A stretch of 64,000 bases of DNA from Rotaria macrura (lineage: Eukaryota > Rotifera > Eurotatoria > Philodinida > Philodinidae). Made by a program: the position numbers and the translations under genes. Of the stretch, positions 55,571 to 64,000 are shown piece by piece. Numbering within the stretch: the stretch's first letter is position 1; each line of letters begins with the position of its first letter. Location of the stretch: contig OENT01000059.1 in assembly GCA_900239685.1 (NCBI GenBank), positions 124,001-188,000 on the forward strand. The letters run 5' to 3'. Under the pieces are notes generated by a model, which saw nothing but the letters and a program-made list of their open reading frames with translations, made no database searches and was not told the origin of the DNA.

Positions 55571-58374
55571 TCAAAGATCATGTCCAAGTTCATGTATTTC
55601 ATCGATCATTGCAATAATGTCGTCTTTCGTTGTTCCTGCATTCGATATAATTGCACGGAAAAAATTCGGATGATGATCAAGACGTTGATAACCAACCATC
55701 ATTGTACCACTTGTCATCATGCGCTCTTTTATTCGTGGTGCTATCTTTGAAAGAGTAAATCAAGAGAGAAATGCAACTCATATCTGGATAAAGTTATATC
55801 TAGAAAATAAAAATTACTTTATCTAAACGTTCTTTGTATTCAGATGATGTTCGATCCATATTTTGTAAACTTGATGGAATATACCAAAAACAAACATTGA
55901 TAAACGGTGGCTATCATGAACATAGAATCAAATTTTTTTATTAATCATAAAAATCGATAGATTTTTTTACTTTCATAACCATTTCAAAATAGGGCTCACG
56001 TTTCGCTACTGTTTCATAGAAAAAAGTTGCTTTTTCAAGTAGACTTTCCACATGTTCAGCATAACCTTGATGACCACGAGCTTTCCATCCAAGCCATAAT
56101 TTTAATATATCAACATGTCGACCGCATTGAATTGTTTTATCACCTGTATCAAGTGATGTTTCATAATGTTTATCTGGTTGAAATAAATAACCAGCACACA
56201 TTTGATTGGCTTGCATCAAAACATCCTATGAGGTAAAATATATTCCAACACAATCGAATAGTTTTCCAATTAACTTGATTAGAAATAACTGACGAAAGTC
56301 ATTGTTATTTTAGATCAGTTATTTGTTCAATAGTTCTAATCATTATTTCTCTTTCATTGTGTAAACAAGTCTTTTAGATCGTTCGTTAATGCTCCTCAAC
56401 AATATAGCTTCAATCATGATTCCATCAAACAGTCGTTTTCCATAAGCTATGTCTCTTCTATATATGCATTCAAATGGAATCAAATTCTTCTTCATATCCG
56501 TAGAGTGAGAATTAATACATACGGGGTGTCGTATTAAGATAGCTGAACATTGTAGATGAATTGCCATTAATTTATGAGGATTCCATGTAACTGAATCTGC
56601 TCTAATAAATTTATACTGACAAATTAGTAATTTAATTCATTTTTTAAATAGTATCTTACTTGTCAATACCTCGAAGAAGATGCTTTGTTTTCGGTGATAA
56701 TAATGCTGTACCACCCCATGCTCCCTGAACAGAATTTAATGATTATTTGAGTAAAGCAGACGATCAAAAATAAAATTCTTACATCAACATGAAGCCAAAT
56801 TTGATATTTACGACAAACCACTGCTGTATCTTCAATAGGATCAAATGCACCAAAAACTGTTGTTCCTGCTGTAATACCAACGAAAAATACTGAAAATCCT
56901 GATTGTTGACAGTAAACAATTGTTTCTTCTATCTTTTCAGCTGATACACGACCACTAAATGATAACCAAACAAATGATTTCTCATTGATTAATACAAATA
57001 TGATTCTTCCCATTTAACTTACGTCTCGTCTGGATCAACTTCATAAACATGATCCGTCCCGATGCCAAGCAAAGCAGCAGCTCGTTTCATTGAATAATGA
57101 CACTTAAACAATAATGAGTGACTCAAACGAATGAATATTCTTTTTCATTTGACACTACATGTATTTTCTACATTTACATATACTTTTTTGAGTGTGCGGT
57201 GTATATTTATCGTATCTTTTTTTAATGAATTCCATGGTAGTTCATTGCAATAATATGCAACATACTTTTCCAAATTCTATTCAAAACTACCCAAAGAACT
57301 AGTCTAGATCAAGATCAGTTATAGATCTCAATAAAAGGCAACAGCTATACTACAAGTTGTTCATCTTGGTCGTTGTGTCGATCAACTACATGTTGACACT
57401 ACTATAGCTTCAAAACATCCAAAAGTCATCGGATTATATTGACAAAAAACTAATCGAGACATCGAACCGATTGATTCGATGTAGAAATTTTCATATTAGT
57501 ATTCTCAACAAAATGTAATAGTCATACATGTTTCGAAATAACCATAGCTGGACGTAGTCCATCACGAATACCAGATTTTTTTATTTGAGGAAATGCATAA
57601 TGTCGAGCTGCTAAAATAGCATATAAATTCGAAAGAGCACCACCTGGTGCTAAAACACCGTCGCCATTTTTCGATGATGAGTCTATGTTTGGCCAACCAC
57701 AACATCGACGCATATGAGCAAGAATACTTTCTTCCATTAGATTGAAAACTGGTGCTACTTCATATGTAAACATATTTGCATTGACAGATGCAGTTATCAT
57801 TTCACCAACAAGTGATATTATATCAACACCTTGACTTAATTGATTTATGAAACGAGGATGACCTTTTTTTTGTAATGAAAAATAATAGGCACACATATAC
57901 ATACTTGAAAAACATCATGAACACAATATAAATCAATTACCTGATCGAACAGTTGTTTCAAGAACACGTTCGCAATTAGCAAGTATATCATATAAATTAA
58001 TGCCTTCATCATCTATTTCGAATGCAAACATGTCTCTGTATTCAGCTGGTGTACGAAGTCCATTTTTAATAACCTAAATAGATAATATGTTTTTCTTATT
58101 TGAATGTGTCTGCACAGTTCATAACTTACAGGTGAATCATGTTCATTCATTTCAGCTACATAACGAAGTATCATATCAATAGCTGCATATAAAAATGTTT
58201 CGGTTGTCTTCAAATTCGACGTATATGGTAGGAGACCTATGAAAATTCCAAGTTTTCTATGTGACAAATGACAACAGGAAAAAGCGAGTAAAGCTTACTC
58301 TTAAAAGTTCGTTCGTTCAATTCCTCTAAACGATTGTAATTTATCGAATTTTTCATTGTTCTATTTTCAGACAT
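55571..58374 (-). CDS. glutamate decarboxylase-like PLP enzyme (GAD/CSAD family)
   Basis: Pyridoxal-phosphate decarboxylase of group II, 522 residues in eleven exons: 58374-58299, 58236-58130, 58073-57941, 57862-57528, 57102-57023, 56954-56783, 56724-56660, 56601-56523, 56225-55971, 55910-55818 and 55744-55571. Motifs in order: GHPRFINQLSQGVDII, ANMFTYEVAPVF, GVLAPGGALSNLYAILAAR, HYSMKRAAALLGIGTD, GITAGTTVFGAFDP, the cofactor-binding aspartate in LHVDGAWGG, the PLP lysine in SVTWNPHKLMA, and AGYLFQPDKHYETSLDTGDK. The C terminus includes SGTMMVGYQ and ends ELGHDL. The N-terminal half (NQLS, NMFTYE, TAGTTV) reads like GAD, which makes GABA from glutamate. The ADSVTWNPHKL string and total length are also compatible with CSAD/GADL1, which act on cysteine sulfinate or aspartate. 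The palmitoylated N-terminal extension of vertebrate GAD65 is absent. The substrate is therefore probable, not certain. Confidence 0.92.
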
Positions 58375-60250
58375 ATCCTTTTCAATAGTCGTCGTTTTTG
58401 TTTTAGATGGAATGCAAATACTAATGAACGGCGAGCAGCTTATCTTGTTTTGCTATCAGAGAAGCTCTTATATATATTGTTTTGTATGTTGATGTGAAAA
58501 ACTATATTTACTTTTTCCGAAAAGAATTGAGACTGTGAAAGAATTATTGCCAAAGCACTATTCTTTATTCAAGTAGAAAGTAAATAGACATGAAGTGACA
58601 AAAATATATTTTCTACATATTATTGAAGAAAGAAAAAAAATAGGAAAACAGATAGAATGACATTTTTTTTCAAATAAGTATGTGTTTCAAATATCGTAGG
58701 CGAATACTCACCAGAGAACTGCATAATAAGTCGAAACAATATTTTTTCTTAACCATAAAATCACCAAGAACTAAGTAAACAATAATTATTTTGTATAACA
58801 TGAGAAATTCGAACATTCAATCATCAACAACTATAGCATGTTTGAAAAAATATCCACAAAACTAACTCACTAGGAGGGGATGTCGATTCATATGTTTTCT
58901 TTTGTTCATGGATTAGGTTATTATCGTCAAATTAGAGCCATAACAGTGATAACTGAACATAAATATTTTAATATGATCTGCTCTATTAAATAACCTAATC
59001 TTTGCTAAATTAATTCCAATATATATGTACTGTCTGACCAACGTTATTCCGTGCAGCACAATTTAAGAATCATAAATATCCGTTGTCTTCTCTCTAATAG
59101 GTTTCAAAAGAGATTTTCGAGTCGAGAATCTCGACAGAAAAAGGGCATTGATAATTAAAAGTGAAAAATATGAAAAACATAAACCTTGACCCATATTCTC
59201 ATCTCATCCCTTAAATACAAAAGAAAAGTCATGAATTCTCGTGACCCATGAAAATTAAGTATCCAATATTGCCATATTATCATAGTGTAACGTAAACCTG
59301 AATGTGTATAAATTTTAAAAAGTTGAAAATTAAAGAAGAATTAACGTGATTTTATGATGACCGTACACTATATGTTGTGAAGAAATAAACTATGGACAAA
59401 TAGTGAATACTAGTCTTGTGAGTGAAGGAATGACACTTTAACTTTAACCTACTTTGATAAAGTAGGTTAAGTTAACCCTTTATCTCTCCTTAGCCACTAG
59501 AGTGAGCATTTACAACGTCGATCCATGCTCAAAATTGACGAAATAAGTATTCGAGTACGAAGCTCATAGCAATTAAGGTGACCTCTTCTTCGATATATGG
59601 AAAGATATCTTATTCTATGGATTTCTTTCTCACTTCTTTTCGATACTATTTTATTTGTAGACACACTTCAGCATACGAAACTTTTTCTCAAGATCTTATC
59701 AGTATCAAACTGATTCATTTAATTATACACGAATATCCAAACCTATTATTTCCGCCGATTATCCGTTTTATAGGGATATACTTGTCGAGGTAAGGAGTGG
59801 TCGAAATATTCTTGGCAACAAGGAAACATAAACTGGTGAATTATTAAAAAAACGAAGTGGTTTTTCTCTGATACTACGTTTGTTTTTCGAGTAAGCACGG
59901 AAGAGAGTTTTTGGAAAATTGATAGTGTGTCGAAGAGCATCATCTGTCTTTGAATAATATAAGAAACTCATCATAAAAAAACTTAATTCCAAAAGATACA
60001 AAATTTCTTATTCTAATTATGCTCGTTGGCAGATTTACATAAATTTGAAATTTTTAGAAAATCAAACAATTCGCTGTGAATTCGAAAATTAAATTAACCA
60101 ATTGGACAATTATCTAGAATACATTGACTTAAATTTTAATCGATCATATACAAACACTATCTCACTTGGAGTAGATATGGAATCAACTTTCTAGTTTATC
60201 ACGAAGAAAATACTGTAATATTATTTTGCTCAGATATCCTCTGGGTACCC
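58375..60250. other. intergenic region upstream of the decarboxylase
   Basis: No gene recognised. An imperfect hairpin lies at 59444-59470. Overlapping frames near 59578-60001 are AT-rich and have no domain. Confidence 0.4.
59444..59470. repeat. perfect 12-bp hairpin
   Basis: TTAACCTACTTT is followed after GAT by its exact reverse complement AAAGTAGGTTAA. With one unpaired base the pairing extends about five more base pairs outward. It could be a terminator-like or processing hairpin, or the remnant of a short inverted-repeat element. Confidence 0.5.
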
Positions 60251-60600
60251 ACAGACAAAAAATCTCAAAAAATTGACGAAAATGCAGTTTTAGTGCATGC
60301 AGTTCGTACTTCGTATCTCAGTCAAATTTCAACCTTTAGGGCTCAAATTTCGGTTTTATAGCTAAAAACCTTTTGTCTACAAGATGAGCCCACTCCCGAC
60401 AAAATCTGAGAACATCGATTGAGCAGCTATATTGAGAAATCGGTTGTCCTTCTCGTGCAGTGACTTTTAAAGGTCTTTTTTTGTAAAATGATGATTTGCG
60501 TATCTAGGAATGATATAAATGAGAATTTAATATTCGATGTAATTGTTTTTCAAGCGGAGGACTGATTTCCATAGCAGAAATAATTTGGTCCTAATACGGT

Positions 60601-60905
60601 GGATTCCGACTGTTTTCCGACGCTTCCTTACCGGATCATTGTATTTTCAGGTTGGATCCTGGCGGAACTTGCCATAGTTCCGGTAGGTTCCGGGCTGATC
60701 CGAAGTATTTCCTTGAAATTGCCGGTTTTCGGAAGTCTCCGGAATATCCAGGTTCCGGGTACGGATAATTCCGGCCGGAATACTGCTTCCCTGTTCCGGT
60801 GGTTTTTCCGGCCAGAAATACACTGGAACCGGCAGAAAGAAGCCGGAACATATCCCGTTTCTGGCCGGGTCCGGGCTCCGGAACGAACGGCCTGGGTAAG
60901 CACAC
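60601..60905. repeat. GC-rich, CCGG-dense island
   Basis: About 300 bases strikingly richer in G and C than everything around them, with about fifteen CCGG sites. Many lie in TTCCGG or CCGGAA hexamers, including TTCCGGCCGGAA at 60769-60780. Because stops are rare in such sequence, frames stay open on both strands, so open frames here are not evidence for coding. No tandem unit of fixed length is visible. Best read as part of a dispersed repeat or a foreign insertion; family unknown. Confidence 0.6.
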
Positions 60906-61543
60906 TTATTGTGTCCCTGGTGAAAGCGATGCAAATTTTGTGCAAACTACTTGTTGACGTTTTCGATCTTTGAGAGAAATCTGCAGTCGTAGTTACGACC
61001 ACTTTTTTCTAAGATTGCATCCGAAGAACAAAATCAAAAAATATGCGTGGTGCATTTCTATTAGCTAGAAGAGTTCCATATTCTGCATTTCGTAGACTAT
61101 GATTTTTACCATTTTCTTACCAAGCTTTCTATTTTCATTTTTCTTGTTCCATATAGACGCTCTAGTAAATTATCAAGCGTACAGAAATATACTCATTGTA
61201 AGACAGAGCCGTATCTTAGTAGCATCTGGCTCGTTCGTTTCGTATTTTTCTACGATTTTCTTAGTACATCCAGAATCCCAACCAGATTTCTGAGATCCTT
61301 ACAGGATTGTTAGGAATTTCTGAATTCTGGAGATGCCCCTCCCCTATAATTTTGTTTCATTCTGTGAAGAAAATACTTCTCATGTGCGCATGCAACACTG
61401 TTTGTACTTGGTGTCACAAGAAACAAATTTAGTGCTTTGCTACAGCAATCATGTTGCAACAAGTACTAAGTAAATTGAATTGCAAATGAATGCAACACAT
61501 GAATTTTTAGTTTAGTCTTTTTAATCGGCATACATTTGAATGA

Positions 61544-61921
61544 TTACGGTGCAACACATATGGTAGAGCCGCATTGATTGGAACAACATTTTTTAAGACC
61601 ATCGCAATCATTATCAACATCACAAAAGTGTGCATCACAAATGCCCCACAAAGGATTATCGTCGAATGATCCAGAAGTTGCACATGTGCCTGGTTTTGGC
61701 TCGTTGTCTTTAGGTACAATACATTGAAAGCCACATGGTTGTTCAATACGAAAGCAACATTTTTTGCCTGATGGACATTCATCTTTTTCGCTTGAACACG
61801 TTGATTCGCACTTTTCCGGCGGGCGAATAAATCCGTAACCAGGACAAACTTTTTGTCCAGCATTGATAAGTGAAATCATCACCACTAGTAATAACAGAGT
61901 ATAAGTTAAATACGTAGACAT
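61544..61921 (-). CDS. secreted protein with two WAP four-disulfide-core domains
   Basis: Intronless ORF of 125 residues with a clear signal peptide (YLTYTLLLLVVMISLINAG) and two whey-acidic-protein domains. The first (about residues 24-69) and the second (about 77-124) each have eight cysteines, including the adjacent pair: KKCCFRIEQPCGFQC in the first and KKCCSNQCGSTIC in the second. WAP proteins of this size are secreted protease inhibitors or antimicrobial peptides (SLPI/elafin type). The inhibitory loop cannot be assigned by eye, so target specificity is open. A TATATATT-like element lies about 125 bases upstream of the start on the minus strand. The overlapping open frame at 61507-61863 is a shadow of this gene. 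Confidence 0.92.
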   Translation of the reverse strand: MSTYLTYTLLLLVVMISLINAGQKVCPGYGFIRPPEKCESTCSSEKDECPSGKKCCFRIEQPCGFQCIVPKDNEPKPGTCATSGSFDDNPLWGICDAHFCDVDNDCDGLKKCCSNQCGSTICVAP

Positions 61922-64000
61922 TGTTCTTAAATGAAAGTTTTTTTTCTAAAATAAGTGGCAAAAATAGAGTAAATATTAGGATTATAGTTAAAACCTATCG
62001 AAGAATAAAAAGAAATGAAAATATGAAAGTAAGAAGACACGGTAATATATAACACCGGGTCAACATTCTCATCACCGTATTAATCTATGCTTCTATTTTC
62101 ATCATTTTATTCCAAAGCCAAATAGAGCTTGTTGTTAATCTTTGTGTTGAATTCGCCAAGTAACTAGAGATAGAATAAATTGTGTATGATTGATTATCAT
62201 TTTTCCAGCCATATATCATGAGTAATCGACGTTAGTTTCAGAGAACGATCGATAAACATGCTTTTCATCTGCAGTTGCAAAACTTTATCCATATGCGTAT
62301 AAATTATCTCAGATTTCAAGTTTATTTTGATATTCAATATATTAAAACATATATTCTCTTGAATACAAAATGATTCTACATTCGAATATTCATGTCGAGC
62401 AAATGCATGATGAATCATGTAAGTTAACTTTGGTGTATAATATATATTCATTAATGTACTGTAACTCGATATCTAATTAGCAAAATGATAGAAGATAACT
62501 ACGTTGCTTTCGCTTTGTTAAAATTTAGCTACATTATCTGATTGAAGTTGGTGTATTCAATGATGTTAAACCACGATTGACATTTGCATGTAATGGATAC
62601 TTTATGAGAAGATGTCAAAGACATGTCTTGTTTTGACAAAACGCTTTTCTAATTATTAAGCAGTGTTTGTATATTCTTGACAGTCAGTAGAATTCATGTC
62701 AAGAAACCGTTACATATACGACTACATAAGTTTAAACTTTCACAGTATCTGAATATTGCGTTATTCAAGAGCGCCAAGGAGAGACGGAAATTACTCAGCA
62801 TGGAAGATATGCATTGGATTTAATATTAAGGTTATTCAGAAAATTAAAATGACAAATCAAGATAAAAATTTCGCTCATTGATTATCGTATGATCATGACG
62901 GAATTCATGGAGAGCACTTTTATGAACTAACAATGATCTGTTTAGATATACAACTCAATTAAATGAAATATTCTATCGGCAAAATTTTCAAAAGTCACAT
63001 GCTATAGCTATATGATGCTGTAGTTCTTGCTCGTTTCTACATATATTTCTCAAGAGTATATAGTATTTTCTAGTGCTCGTGGACAATTATCAGTAAAAAT
63101 GTGTACATCTGCCCTGATAGCAAGCCATCAGAACAGGCTTTAGGATGCTTTTCCAATGGAATTTGATATGCTAGCTTTGAGAATGTTTTCGATGGAATTT
63201 AATTTCTACTTTCAGATTCAACATGATCTCTAAAAATCTCTGGTTTCTACTCAATCGGGCAACACGTCGAAAATCTGATCTTATTGCATCATGATTACAG
63301 CTGTGAATATATCCGCAATCTTTTCCCGTTATTTTCTATGCAGATACAACTGAACATGTTGTACAATTCCATGAGTACACGATATTGACTTAAAATTGGT
63401 TCTGCATGTCATCTTCCTTTCTTAATCAATCGATTTATACTTACCTAATGTTCTGAACATGTCATTATCTGGTTTCTACTCTCCATCTATTTAGTTTCAC
63501 CTATGGGCAACAGTTGAAATGGTGACGCTTTGAGGATAGTCCAACAGACGTAAAACTCCGTTCAGGAACGTTCGTGTAACTTATGGGAATAGAGGAAGAT
63601 CACTCTGTTAGTAATTCATCATAGATCAATGTCGTATGTTCAAAATCTTATGCCGCACATATACATCTTTCTCAACAATGACGAATGGATCAGAAACGCA
63701 ACGTTTATGTTTCCGGAATTCTCGATTGATTGATTATTTCTACAATTCATTGGCATATTCTATGATAAGATAAAGAGTATATGAAAAAACATTCATCGCT
63801 CTTACTGAACTGTATCTTTTTGCAGAAAACAATTTGTGTGAAAAAAATGTGGCTTCAACGAAATCCCCACATACCATTTTTCAATATCTACGCACATCAA
63901 TGCAAATAGACAATGAATACATATTAACAAAATCAACACATTTTTATCTAGTATCACTTTCTAAGTATATTTTTCACATGTATTTGTCAAGTATTTCTTA
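61922..64000. other. terminal region without recognised genes
   Basis: About 2 kb of AT-rich sequence. The only longer open frame (62197-62451, minus) has no recognisable domain. An acceptor-like TTTTTGCAG followed by an open stretch near 63834 could begin an exon of a gene continuing beyond the window, but this is unsupported. Confidence 0.3.

Noticed and set aside
60599-61002. Four overlapping open frames of about 90-125 codons in the GC-rich island
   Set aside because: Frames are open on both strands at once because stop codons are rare in CCGG-rich sequence; no domain, splice site or signal supports translation.

Overview
This window is eukaryotic, from a small AT-rich animal genome. Protein-coding genes are split by many GT-AG introns, mostly 55-110 bases long, with a second class of about 0.4-1.4 kb. 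The gene set is metazoan: polycystin-1-like receptor/channel, FEZF zinc-finger factor, proteasome lid subunit PSMD14, mitochondrial IDH3B, CELF RNA-binding protein, two nicotinic acetylcholine receptor subunits, a death-domain protein, a GAD/CSAD decarboxylase and a WAP-domain secreted protein. The compact AT-rich genes with very short introns suggest a rotifer, probably bdelloid. That is inference; no rRNA or mitochondrial marker is present to confirm it. All exon models below come from reading splice sites and checking reading phase by hand. For most genes the summed exon length is an exact multiple of three.

Layout. 0.4-17.9 kb: one large plus-strand gene of about 24 exons for an 11-transmembrane polycystin-1 relative. 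19.0-20.5 kb: a minus-strand FEZF gene, convergent with it, followed by almost 7 kb without a recognisable gene, likely its regulatory region. 27.4-29.6 kb: a small membrane-protein ORF and PSMD14, both minus. 30.3-32.5 kb: IDH3B, plus, divergent from PSMD14. 33.8-34.1 kb: a small minus-strand membrane-protein ORF. 36.1-39.1 kb: CELF, plus, ending about 140 bases from the 3' end of an alpha-type nicotinic receptor gene (39.2-43.0 kb, minus). 45.3-47.4 kb: a non-alpha nicotinic subunit, plus, head to head with the alpha gene. 50.4-55.0 kb: a coiled-coil/ZU5-like/tandem-death-domain gene, plus. 55.6-58.4 kb: GAD/CSAD-family decarboxylase, minus. 58.4-61.5 kb: no host gene recognised, but a striking GC-rich CCGG-dense island. 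61.5-61.9 kb: two-WAP-domain secreted protein, minus. The last 2 kb holds nothing I can support.

Several of these genes act in neurons (two acetylcholine receptor subunits, a GABA/taurine-type decarboxylase, CELF, FEZF), but nothing shows they form one functional cluster. The most interesting observation is inside the alpha receptor gene: two exons of exactly 110 bases, both in phase 0 to 2, encode alternative versions of the same segment of the ligand-binding domain. Splicing both in would create an immediate stop, so they look like mutually exclusive exons.
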